Positions 35,309-46,560 of a stretch of 64,000 bases of DNA are shown piece after piece; within the stretch, counting starts at the first letter, position 1, and the number at the start of each line of letters is the position of its first letter. The notes below the pieces were generated by a model that saw only the letters and a list, made by a program, of their open reading frames with translations, ran no database searches and was not told the DNA's origin. The DNA is taken from positions 176,496,868-176,560,867 of the forward strand of contig OY294069.1 of assembly GCA_958510875.1 (NCBI GenBank). Reading direction: 5' to 3'. The DNA comes from Endomychus coccineus (taxonomy: Eukaryota > Arthropoda > Insecta > Coleoptera > Endomychidae). Position numbers and translations under genes: made by a program.

Positions 35309-37222
35309 CAGTGGCGGCTCCTCGAAGGAGGCTAAGGAGGCTCAGCCTCCTCACAAATTTATCTTGTTGATCATTCTTCATTTTATTTCCTGTTTCTCTA
35401 ATAATTTTTTTAATTTTACAATTAATTCCCCGTTCTCAGTAGTTATTTTTAATCTGGCAACAGTGCCCTGAGGCTAGACTCTCTATATATCTCAAACGCT
35501 GAGCATGTGTTGTTCAACACAGTTGCCGTTTTCCGACCAGTCAATCGCCAAACAAGGTGAAACAGCGAAAATGGCAACACCCTCTGGAGGCTAGCCTGCC
35601 GCCCGCCTTTGAGTTCAGTACAGTCGGTGTGGTACGGAATACGACACATGCGTGTTGCGTCAGTGCTTGTTTTGTTTCATGCGGGTATAATGGTTGAGTG
35701 ACGCCACGCGAAATGAGGTTAGATTAGAATTCGTCTGTTCGGTAAATTATTAATTGTAAAAATGGACAACTAGTGGAAATATTTTTAGGGTTCTACGATG
35801 TTAGTTCGGGAAGAACAGCAGTCAATTTATTCAATTTTTTAATGGAAACATTTCAACGATACGACTTTGCGAATAAATCAGACTTACGACGGCATCTGTA
35901 ATGGCGGGACATTTAAACGTAAGTTTTAAATAACATAGTAGGAAACAGAATTCCCTTTAATGCTCGAACTCGATGGAATTTTACATCACGTGCAATGTTT
36001 AGTTTACCATCGATAAAAATAAAGACAAATTAATTGAAACATTTGATTTTATATTAAACAATGATGACTTTTCAACAGATCAGGTTTCATTGAATGCTGC
36101 TGTTGATTTAAAATCTTATTTAGAAAATCAAGAATTTTTGTTTTTTCTTGATACTTTTAAATTAATATTTGAACAAACTGATCTTATTTTTCAAATTTTA
36201 CAACATAAATTCACTAATATAATTTATTCAAGAGATCGTTTAAAACATCTCATTGATAAAATTTCAAGTTTCCGTTATACAGAATTTCATTTTAATATTT
36301 TATTTGGAAATTATTCAACTGATGAGGCTTCTCCCGTGAAAAGGAGGAAAACATATAATTTGGTAGACAAGAAACTACATTATAAGCAACTTTTTTTTGA
36401 AATTTTAGATACTATTAAAGGTCAAATATTGAGATTCGATTTTCCGATTTACATGAATTGAAGTTTTTCGATTTGACGAATAGAAGATTTTTGGAATCTT
36501 TTTCAAAAGAGTTTCTCAATACACTTTCAGATAACTTAGTTCTAAAATATAATTTTTTTGATAAAATAGCGCGCTGCACAATGAATTATGCGTTGTATAC
36601 TGGGATAAAGATATTTTAGGCCAGTACGACAGTCACGCCGATATGATAAAATATATGATAGATAATGATTTGCAACAAGTCTTACCTCAGTTTTATAAAC
36701 TACTTTGTTTGACAGTCACCATTCCTGTCACGTCGGCATCGGTGGAGAGATCATTTTCTACTCTCAAACGAATTAAAACATACATGCGAAATACAATGGG
36801 CCAAAATCGTTTATACAATGTTAGTTTAATATCTATTGAGAAAGATTTAGTAAAACACTTAAAACATAATGATACATTTTATGATAATATTATTGATCAT
36901 TTTTCGCAAATTAAAGACCGTAGAATTTCGTTAATATATAAAAAAGTTGATAAAATTAATAAAAAAAAACAAAATATGAAAAATTCCAAAAAAAAAGAAA
37001 AAAAATTAAAAATCCAAAAAAAAATAAAAAACAAAAAACGAACGAAAAAAAATTTGTGGGCAAAAGAAACTTTATACCTCCACGTTGGTTCTTGCTGGGT
37101 AACAATTAATTTTGTCACTGAAGTGGCTGGTACGGTCGCTGCGCGAAGGTTAAGTTAATTGACTGAATAGAGTATATTTTTACAAGAACGTTTTATGTCC
37201 AGCCTCCTCTCTCAAAAAGTTC
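35309..37222 (+). mobile_element. hAT copy 4, right terminus missing
   Basis: Starts CAGTGGCGGCTCCTCGAAGG after a possible 8-bp target ATCATGAT. It matches copies 1-3 throughout and runs to CTCTCAAAAAGTTCA at about 37222. There the last 14 or so bases, including the GAGCCGCCACTG tip, are replaced by another transposon's coding sequence. It could not be mobilised without its right end. Confidence 0.85.
35955..37158 (+). pseudogene. hAT transposase remnant of copy 4
   Basis: This is the best-preserved transposase of the family. An open frame at 36090-36461 contains NAAVDLKSYLENQEFLFFLD and FTNIIYSRDRLKHLIDKI, ending DEASPVKRRKTYN. The C-terminal frame at 36643-37158 has TSASVERSFSTLKRIKTYM and NRLYNVSLISIEKDLVKHL, the dimerisation domain, followed by FSQIKDRR and a lysine-rich tail encoded by the A-rich tract. 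A frameshift near 36575 and upstream breaks separate the parts. The clade resembles ZMYM1-like hAT proteins in its C-terminal block. Confidence 0.8.
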
Positions 37223-37700
37223 AGCTTTCGTGGAAACGTGAAAAACCAGTCACCGATGGATAAATGAGCGAAGAATTGCAGTAGCCGAAGAAATGTGCCC
37301 CGAAAAGGTAAATTTATTCAAAACTGTCAGTTTGAAAGCAAACACCGTGCCTCGGAGGGTGGAAGACATCGCAGAAAGTATATCATCTCAACTGTCTAAC
37401 GAAAAATTGACATCTTGATTGGTTTTCTCTGGCCTTGCACGAATCAACGGATGTGTCAGATACGCCTCAGGTGTTGATTTTTATTCGAAGAGTAGATAAA
37501 AGGCATGAAGTATATGAAGAACTCCTTGATATTGACAGTATTCACGGCACGATTACTTGGGAAGACATTTTTAAGGGAGTTGAAAATGGCATTAATAAAA
37601 AGAACCTTCGATGCAAAAACTTGAGATCTATTACTACCGATGCAGGCAAAAACATGTGCGGTTAAAGTAATGGAGTGGCTGGTCTTGGGTTAACGGCTGT
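37223..37700 (+). pseudogene. GTF2IRD2-like hAT transposase fragment
   Basis: The plus strand reads, with frame changes, KPVTDG, then CLGGWKTSQK/VARRVEDIAE-like sequence, and then an open frame (37435-37665): HESTDVSDTPQVLIFIRRVD, then VYEELLDIDSIHGTITWEDI and LRSITTDAGKNMCG. This is the catalytic-aspartate region (LALDESTDxxDTAQLLIF; TTDGAxxM.G) of hAT proteins related to GTF2IRD2 and ZBED5. It is unrelated to the adjacent hAT copy 4 family. Only this middle part remains. Confidence 0.8.
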
Positions 37701-39183
37701 AGAAATACATATTTTTGGAAGTAGTGCGTCTAAGCTAACGTCATCTATGATATGCATTTTTTTTTAGATTAAATTCGTTATTAGTAACCTCAAAACCCAC
37801 GAAGTGTGACTTTTGACATAAATCACAAATAATTATCGAGTTGATCAAATTTTTATATCAAATTGAACCCAATGAACGTAGTTTTACGCAAGCGCCCTCT
37901 ACAATTTGGTCTTTTTGAGTTCATATTCGTAATCAGTGACCCAAAAAACTTCCTAGGTGTGATTTTGGCCAAAAAGACACCAATAGTTTTCGAGTTATTC
38001 AATTTGTTTTTTAAATTGTTTTTTATTGTTTGTTTTTGGGAAGGGGGTATTTACCTCATATCTCACTGGGTGCATTATGTTACGTATGGCTAGCTTAAGA
38101 CAATGCAAAAGGTTTCAGGGAAAAAAATTGTATCTCAATTTGTCTTTATTCGACCGTTTTGTGTATATTTTTGACTCGACTATACGTTTAGTGAGGGAAA
38201 TATCAACTAATTAGTCCACCCATAGTCATTCTTGAATCACCTGCTTCTTTGTTTGTTCCAGATCCAGTTAGCATTTTTGTATCTTTGAATCATTATGATA
38301 TTGTTTTGGAGACTTCAAATATAAAACCTGGTATATATATATCGTCGATATGCCGCTAAAATACACTCCCATTAAACGACATATCATCCGAATAAGTTGA
38401 CGTTCACTCGAATTCAAAGCATTGTTTCTTAAATTTATTACGTTGTCTCTAAAACTGCTCAGATTCTTACTAAGAAGTGTGTCCCGTTTAACGTTGTATT
38501 TTGTCGTCAAGTGTTATACGATTTTAATGATCTTATTGTACATCCTTCGAGTCCAGGTGCTTTCGCACAAAAGAACCAATAAAATTACGTTTGGAAATTT
38601 GTTTCAGTTCGAAACCAGGAAAAAATTATTCTAGAAATTTCATTATTGTAGCACTCGAAACACAAACGGAGTGTATAAAGGTGCAATTCCGAAGGCTATC
38701 AATTGCCACCCATGACTCCGAGTCCATTCATCAGAATAAAAAGCAAGAGTACCGTATCTAAATATACAACAGATATTGAAGACTTCACTCTATTGTGCGA
38801 TTCGTGTATTGTAGTTTCGGGATCTGTGGTAGGTACAATTTGAAAATGGCATTGTCACATTTGTTTTTCAACAACACCTTTTTGGCATATGCTTTGAAGA
38901 ATGGTATATTAGATTTTAATTTCGTTGAAGTGGGTATGTGAATGGATATTAGAAGATTATTCAGGATATACAAGATGTTCCGTCTAAAACGCACATTAGA
39001 CATATTAACTTTCGGAAATTGGAGAGTTGAACTCAAATTTACACAAAACTTGCTACGCTTAGCTTAGAAAATTATGATAACAAATTGTTTCACCATACTG
39101 TGGCCTTTTGAAAGATGGGAGTTATCAACTGAAGCTTAATCTAAAATTATGTTCTTGAATTAAAATCAGTCTGAATGTGGTAT
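37701..39183. other. non-coding stretch with a dispersed-repeat motif
   Basis: At about 37918-37965 the sequence TTCGTAATCAGTGACCC followed by AAAAAACTTCCTAGG is related to the tandem units at 55.4-55.6 kb. Elsewhere nothing is recognised. Confidence 0.4.
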
Positions 39184-39350
39184 ATTATTATTATTAAGGG
39201 GGGGGGGGGGGGGGGGGGGGCATTGCAGTCCCTTAATGCCTAGGCCGATGCCCTTTGCACCCCGTATCACGACCACTAGTGTTCAGCCGTCCACCAAAGG
39301 GCAGATACCACACGAGAGTGTTCACCATGCTCTCCCAGGTTGAAGATTAA
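39184..39350 (-). repeat. I-clade LINE 3' end with (TAA)n tail and a 23-base G run
   Basis: Read on the minus strand, a 3'UTR-like sequence (GGTGAACACTCTCGTGTGG, GGGGTGCAAAGGGCATCGG) leads to the hairpin GGCATT-loop-AATGCC, then 23 consecutive C (plus-strand G at 39198-39220), then TTAATAATAATAATA. A (TAA)n tail is the hallmark of I-type LINEs. It probably belongs with the RNase H piece at 41721-42000, from which it is separated by the Jockey-type LINE. Confidence 0.55.
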
Positions 39351-39351
39351 T

Positions 39352-41720
39352 GATAGATAGATAGATAGATAGATAAAGTTTATTGTGTTAATACTACAAA
39401 TTTAGTTTACACTCCTCAAATACAACGGTTTAAAGTTAATGTAAATACATGGATTACAAGACACAAAATGGCAAGTGTTAAAATTCAGCGAAGATGTAAA
39501 TTTAAAATAAATCACAGTTATTTGATGGAAAGTACCGTTTGATATTGGTTACATTTCAATTGTTTTCAAATCTAAGAACTCATATATGGAATAAAATGCA
39601 TTTGTTGTGAGAAATTTTTTTATGGTGATCTTAAATTTACTTAACTCTAGATTTCGAACATGGTTAGGACATTTGTTAAACATTTTAAATGACAAAAAAT
39701 TAGGGCCCGTTTGTGATCTACTCAACCTAAAGCGGTTTGGACGAATGTCTAATCTATTGCGGGTGTTATGATCATGAAAGTTACAATTTAAAGATACTTG
39801 GTCGGATTGATGAAGCTCATATGCATGTAAAAGGCATTCCAGTATAAGTAGACTTGGAAAAGTTAAAATTTTTAGATTTTTGAAAGTGCTTTTGCAACAT
39901 TCTCTGTAGCCTTTATTCCCCAGGATTCTAATAGCTTGCCTTTGTAACCTAAAAATCCTCCCCACTTCAGAGCTATGTCCCCACAATATTATACCGTATC
40001 TAACATGGGATTCAAAAGTTGCAAAGTAAGTGGTACGCAGTACATTGGTGGATAGTGAATTGGAAAGATTCCTTAAGACAAATAGGTTTTTTTTTAATAT
40101 ACCTGCAAGATGATCTATATGAACTGACCATTTTAGGCTTACGTCAACAAAGATGGCCAAAAATTTGGCGTGTGCACCTCTGTCAATCTGTACTGTGGTG
40201 TGTTTCAGAGTAAACATAAGTTTTATAGTCTTTTCTTGATTAATGGCTAGTTGATTTGCCGAGAACCACTCACAGGCCCTCAACTCCACCCTCTCACCCA
40301 GAGCCTTCACATTATCCTCGTTAGCATCGGAAACTGACATGGTATTGTCGTCCGCAAAAAGTTCAACAACTGCATCTGGCAAGTAGGGAGATCGATGATG
40401 AATATGAGAAACAACAAGGGCCCAATTATAGAGCCCTGCGGCACCCCCACTTCCACCAACGACCCCTCCGAGTACCCGCCGCTTACAAATACTTTGAAAT
40501 ATCGATTTGACAGATAGGATTTAATCAGATCTAAGCTTCTTCCAACAAAACCATATTTCTCCAGTTTGCTCAGTAGCATCGGGTGAGAAACACAGTCAAA
40601 GGCCTTTGAGAGATCTAAGAAAATAGATAATGAGTGTAACCCTAGTTCAAAGCAATCAAGAGTTGGTTGAATGAAATGTAAAATGGCATCAATGGTGTTT
40701 TTGTTTTTTCTAAAGCCAAATTGGAACTGAGAAAGGAGAGATCTTGTTTCAAAATATTCTATCATTTGCTGACATATAATTTTTTCAATAACTTTGGAAA
40801 AAGTGGGAAGGAGTGATATAGGGCGATAATTTTCGGCCCTGTTTGTGTCACCCTTTTTGTGCAATGGAACTACTTTTGAAAGTTTTAAGCAGTCTGGAAA
40901 CACACCCCGATTCAGACACATGTTTACCAGTTTTGTCAGCGGTAAAACCAAATTACTCACATTTCGTTTTAGATGACATGGAGAAAGTCCAAAAATATCA
41001 GATGCTTTGTTGTTTTTTAATGATAAGATTGTATCGCGAATTTTGATTGGAGATACTTCAGAAAAAGAAAAATTTAAGTGGTTTGGTAGAACTTTGAGAA
41101 AACAATCTTCAAAACATTTTGCTAAGGGTGATATTTTATTAATAATTTTCTTTGGTACCTCACTAAAGTATTTCTGAAAAGTATTAGCAGAGATATCATG
41201 ATTTTCAAATTTTTTTGCACCGCTCCTTTTTTTATTTACGAGCGACCACATAGTTTTTTGTTTGTTACTAGAATCTAGTATAATTTTATCATTTGCTTCT
41301 ACTTTAGCTGACTTTAAAGCTTGGTTATATTTTGAACGACGTTTATTGCGCGACAATTTGAGTGCATCGGTTTTATAAAAATTGTACATGTGATTAATAA
41401 GTTCTAATTGGGTTCTCATCATTTTTAGGTCATTTGTGAACCATTTTATGCCTGAGTCTTGACTTTTTCCTTTTATTATCTTTTCAGGAAAACAAATGAG
41501 GTAAGAATCTACAATATTTTCCTGGAATATTCTAAAACATTGATCTACATCACCCTCACTATTCAAAAAATCCCATGTTAGATTATTCAAGATACTGTGC
41601 ATGACATCAAAGCCATGGGCAGTAAGAGGTTTGCACTTAAAACTTGTATTTGAGTTTGCGTTACTTGGTAAATGTAGGCAAACCTCTTGTGCCATGTGCT
41701 CTGACATGTCAGTTCTTATT
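39352..41720 (-). pseudogene. Jockey/CR1-type LINE, 5'-truncated, one frameshift
   Basis: A long minus-strand frame (41707-40307) begins within the linker after the endonuclease and carries LKNNKASDIFGLSPCHLKRN, NYRPISLLPTFSKVIEKI, QFGFRKNKNTIDAIL, LDLSKAFDCVSHPMLLSKL and GVPQGSIIGPLLFLIFIIDL. Near 40385 the frame shifts, and the second frame (40382-39549) continues with ELFADDNTMSV, the intact FADD catalytic motif. It then has LRTTYFATFESHVRYGIILW and ends in a conserved tail. An AATAAA signal lies near 39380, and the element ends in six GATA units (39352-39375; TATC on its own strand) instead of poly(A). One compensating frameshift would have been enough to inactivate it, so it is fairly young. 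Confidence 0.85.
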
Positions 41721-42005
41721 AGTCAGATAGTGGGAGCCGTTCCCTCCAACGAGTGTTCAGTAATCTGCCCGAGGTCGCATTGCTCTACCGAGGGTGCTCT
41801 GTGTCTTGGGGAGATCAGTGTTACGCATCTGCACAGAATATGCATCGATGTTTCGTTTGCATCACCTGCACAAAGGCGAATAACTAAGGTTCATCCTGTG
41901 GAGGTGGTAGCTAAACGGTCCATGTCCTCTCCAGCAGTTTGCGATCGGTTCCAACCAGGTCCCTCACTAGCTGATACCAGTCTCCCTAAAGTGCATCAAA
42001 AATAG
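41721..42005 (-). pseudogene. I-clade LINE C-terminal zinc-knuckle fragment
   Basis: On the minus strand: IRLCAGDANETSMHILCRCV followed by TLISPRHRAPSVEQCD. The nearly identical segment DTSIHILSRCVTL...RHRVLSVELCD occurs in the I-type LINE at 53.1 kb, so the family assignment is internally supported. The sequence is cut at about 41720 by the end of the Jockey-type LINE. Confidence 0.7.
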
Positions 42006-43889
42006 GAAGCGGCATTGGCACACAAATCTGACAATCAAGACATTTGGCAAACCGTAACTCAAAAACGGCTTAAGGTACGATATTGAATTTTCATGCCAGT
42101 AAATTTTCAACATCATATCTAGTTTGTGTCAAAATTTCAAGTGAATTGTGTATACCATTTGCCCTCTACACGAGAACATACATTTTCTAAACAACCTTAC
42201 TGAATCAATAAACGACTTCGTTCGCTGACGCTCACTCCGTCTTAATTGAGTATATATTATTACTAAAAATCTTATGAGTTTATTTTGCCCCACGTTGTGG
42301 TGACAATTATTACTAAAAAACTTCTTTTTTAGTTTCTTTTAATTTATTGATTATGAATTATTATTAATGCTTCCGGCTAGCTTTTTATTTTGTTTATTTT
42401 GAATAATAATGATCCTTCTCTTTTTATATTATTTTATGGAATTAAACACAATATTCTTTGAATGTTAAAAAATTTCTATATTTAAATCTCTATGACTCTA
42501 TTTATCTCGGGTTTCTAATTTACAATTTTATTTTATGTTCTAAGCATAGAACTAGCTTTAACCTCAAAACTATTCAATATTAATAGTTGTTTACAAAATT
42601 ACAAACGACAATCTTTCTTTCAGATTTACAAATAACACTACAATGGAGATATAATAATAAACAAACTTACTTTTAGTTTATATCCAAAAGTTTGTTTAAC
42701 TATGTTGGCAATTTTCAATTTAATTCTTTTATAATTTCGTTGATGATTCACTTTTACACAATACTATGCTTTTTCACAATAATCACAGGTAACTAATTTG
42801 GATTACTTCTTCTTGAGAATCAGGAACTGTTGATAATACTTTGTTTTATCCTTTTAGATAAAACATGAAACTTTTCGATGCTTTATTGAAATTATTGATG
42901 ATTGGCAATCGTTGGAGACTTCTTCTTAATTGAAGGTTATTACAGCCTTTTTACTGGATTCAGATACATGGAATAATCGTTGACCTTTAATAAAACTTAT
43001 TAACTTTGGTTTCTTTGAACCTATCGAAGTTTGGAACACTTTCGTTCAATTGGAGGTTATTATAGGTTATAAAATTTTGGTGAGTTGCAGTAGTACTTTC
43101 AGTCTACAGATGTAATGGCAAACTCCACTTATTTACTTTCAGATTCGTTTTTATAGGCCTCCAAAACCGACGCTACTAGATGTCATAATCAACCTATGAG
43201 ATGATTGCTTTTCAAATCAAGGATGCCAAGTTAATTGTTGTGAAACTGACACAAGTCTTCATTGTTACCAGATTGACATTGGAAATTCCTATTGACCAAT
43301 CAGAATTTAGTATTCTTTACTTTTTGAATTATTTGAGATTTTCAACTTATTTTAATTGTTAGTGATTCCTTCTTTTTAAATTAATATTGCCTACATTTTT
43401 CCCCACACTTTGGTATAATATAACCTATGATTGGGTTATTATTAATATGATTATTCCCATATTTATGGTTTTCTTGACAGTTACTTATTCTTAAATCTAA
43501 TACATACCATATTATATCAATAACATTCTTTTAACATTACATAACTCAAATTTACTAATCCTAACTTACATCTATAACATTATTCAATGTTTTGTACTAT
43601 CTCATGATAGTTTTGTAATCACTTTACTTATGATTTATGATTTCGTTACACTGAACGTTTCTTCACTTTCACTGAAGTTCTTGTTTATCACTTCTTATTC
43701 TATTACATCGTTGTTTATTATGTTTTACATTGTTAATATTAATATCCTAACTATTATTTAGCTTTTATTATTGTTTTTAATTCCATAAAATATTTTTTAA
43801 TTTGATCTTTTCTTATTTTCATAGTTCGGTAAGTTATTATTTTTAAATTTTTATTGTCTATGAAATGAAATCATAACAATATGTGTCTG
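42006..43889. other. very AT-rich non-coding stretch
   Basis: No coding signal over 1.9 kb. Base composition is strongly biased to A and T, especially T-rich on the plus strand. No terminal repeats identified. Confidence 0.45.
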
Positions 43890-44690
43890 TTTGGGGCCAG
43901 ACTAACAATTTCCCCATGGTAAATCTTGCCTGTCGTAAAAGACGAGTAAAAGGATAGCCATAGGTGGAACATGTTTTCCTCAACGCCCGCTAAAACTCCA
44001 CCATATCGACAAAGATGCTGTGATGTAGGATACCCCATGTTTCAATGTTTGGTCGATACTTCCGGTCTCACCCTCATACCCATTTTCCTGTCACCCTACC
44101 CAAATCGAAATTTTTTCAATTCCAGGTCCTTTCTAAAAATTCAAATGATGGAGCCTCCTAGAGTAAATACTCCGGAAGAAAAATACATCTCCATTTCCGG
44201 GCGAAGGGTACTTGAGGGGGTTCAACATTGGAAAATATAAACTTGGAGATAGAACTCTGTCACATCCGAGGTCTCAGCAAAAACATAAACGAGGTTCTTT
44301 ACCACCAATAGACAGACGAACCGGACATACTGAGGCGCAGGGTAATCCATCCACCTACACGATCTATATGCTCTACCATGGCTACGAGCTCCATATTCGT
44401 TTCAGATTTAAAGGAGGCATCTATCTCCATTATAGAAATGATCTATCATGCCACCGAGAGGAGAATCTAGAACCACAAGAATTCGATATAATGTGGTTCA
44501 AGCTTGATAATCACAAACAGATAAAATTTCTCTGTTGTCTTTATGTATCGCCAAATAAACCAGCTCATGGTGAACTGTTTGAATTTCTTTCTCTGCAATT
44601 TGACCTCATTCAGCAGAACTATCTAGATAAGATTCTAACATCGACGTCGACATGCAGCGTTTCATACATCAATGTAAGTTCTACATGATA
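43890..44690 (+). pseudogene. LINE 5' leader and endonuclease N-terminus
   Basis: A leader with CTTGCCTGTCGTAAAAGACG and AGTAAAAGGATAGCCATAGG (43926-43965), a motif I associate with 5' regions of insect non-LTR elements, precedes an endonuclease start. After frame correction LEIELCHIRGLSKNINEV is followed by TDEPDI, then GYELHIRFRFKGGIYLHYRN and REENLEPQEFDIMWFKLD, then KQIKFLCCLYVSPN. These are the N-terminal half of an APE endonuclease. It breaks off before the catalytic GDFN block. Confidence 0.65.
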
Positions 44691-45649
44691 TTGACTAAGC
44701 CTCGTAGATGCTTGTGTTAAAACGCTTATTAATTAGGTATCAAACGCGTGAAACTAATAATATTACAAGTTTGGACGTTGAATAAATTAAGCCAGCAACG
44801 TGTGATAATTGCTGAGAAATGAGTTAAAAGATCGTCAGCGAGTGAAGCGAAAGTAACAACGCAAGACAGTTGAAGACAGTTGAGCGAGAATGGTGGCATT
44901 GTTTCTGGCCCGGATACGGGCATCAAATTTAATGTGGTCGAGCATGAGGAATGCCAAACTCCCCGACTCCCTCATTAGGAGTTATGCAGCGCTAAACTGA
45001 CATATGTTCCAGTAATATTAATCATGTTTTTGGTTATAATTAAAACAAGCTTTAATTAGGGGGTGTTTAGTTGACGCTTCAAGTATCCATGTTGACATTC
45101 TCCATTCGTGGGCGAATTAATGGAATTCGGAACGAGCCATCCTGGTAATCTAAGCCGATGGTCGTTTACTTTCTGTTTCGAAAGTTGACAAATTAAAAGG
45201 ATGTTAGCCAACAAAATTTTAAAGCCTCAATATTTCGAGGATATTTGAAAATTTTGCTCGTAAAAATAACTGAAAGTTAATTGTAAATGAGAAATAATCA
45301 AATAAAACAATTCGCACGCTTTTGAGCGAAATAATTATTTCTATATAGTCCAGTCAAAAGTGTGAAAAACATCTGACATCTTAAAGACCGCACGACAATG
45401 CAAAATTATAGTTTCCAGGAAATCTCCAGATAATGAAAATTCATCATTTCTACACGACACACTTTCATTATTTAGTTTTTCGAACAATTTTAGTGTTATT
45501 GGATTTGATTAAACTTTAATTAATATTGAATTTTTTTCAGAAAATTGTAGTGGAAAATCTATGTAATAATAATGATATTACTCGGTTACAGGAAGGATCA
45601 ACGAACTCATATGATATCTGAACAAATTTTCGATCCTAAGCCAACCTAG
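44691..45649. other. non-coding, non-repetitive block
   Basis: No mobile-element or coding signal. It contains several homeodomain-type cores (for example near 44728, 45036, 45053, 45116) and compositionally resembles the block at 34.0-35.3 kb. Confidence 0.3.
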
Positions 45650-45659
45650 ATTGCTGATT

Positions 45660-46560
45660 TTAGCTTATACTCTGTCATATTTACGGAGACCAGAAACAAC
45701 AGAAATTTGGATTTTTTGGAGGCGATGCTTAGTAGTTTGAAGCAAGCAACGAAAATAGAAAACTAAACCGTAGTTAAAGATGGATAACACTAAGCATTCA
45801 CAAAGTTTTTTCCTCAAGTTGAAACTTATTAATTTCCTATGCCTATATAACTGTTTTAAGACAAGATATGACTTTTTAACCAATAATGTTATATACTCCT
45901 CGAAGCGTAGTTTGCAGTCAAATATCACTCCAAGATTCCTAGCGAATCTTAAACCGCATATCAGCATCTTCCATCAGACCAGAATCAAAGATAATATGAC
46001 AGCATTTGCTCAGTCAAATTGTGCGCGCTTGAGTACTTTTTCAGGGACATGAGATCGTCATTAATAACATTAGATGCATCCTCAGATTCAGATGGGTCAT
46101 GTGAAAGATGCAGCTGAGTGTCATCAGCAAAAGACTTTATACTGACATATTTAACAAAAGACTGTATGTCGAAGACATATATGAGATATAAAGTTGGGCC
46201 TAATACCGTCCCCTGTAGCACCCCGAACGTTACCTCTGAAACGTCCGATAACTCACCATTGACCTCAACCTTCTGCCATCGATTATTTAGATAAGAGCGG
46301 AAGGATCCCACCGCCGTATGATCTAAGCCAAGAAATTCAAGTTTGTCAATCATAAGATCGTCGTCAACACTGTCAAAAGCCTTTGAGTAATCATGGAGGA
46401 CTAGAGAAGTAATCCAACCCTTGTCCAGTGAGATTTTATCTATAGTTGAGAGCTGAAGTGAGAAATTGTTTTGCTGATTAAGTTTATGTAGTCTGTATTT
46501 TGAGGCAGTATCTTGATGGTTATCTGTTGGAAATTATACTGAAGCAAAGGGATGATCAAT
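45660..46560 (-). pseudogene. Jockey-type LINE reverse-transcriptase fragment
   Basis: Minus-strand pieces include LHDYSKAFDSVDDDLMIDKL, then LDHTAVGSFRSYLNNRWQKV, then GVLQGTVLGPTLYLIYVFDI, then SIKSFADDTQLHL with an intact FADD. After a stop the frame changes and NLGVIFDCKLRFEEYI, then KLCECLVLSIFNYGLVFY follow. This is a nearly continuous reverse-transcriptase region with frame breaks at about 46000. It belongs to a different family from the element at 39-41.7 kb. Confidence 0.75.

Noticed and set aside
39352..41720. Programmed frameshift in the Jockey-type LINE
   Set aside because: The break near 40385 lies within the reverse-transcriptase domain, where such elements are read in one frame, and no slippery sequence is evident; a disabling mutation is simpler.
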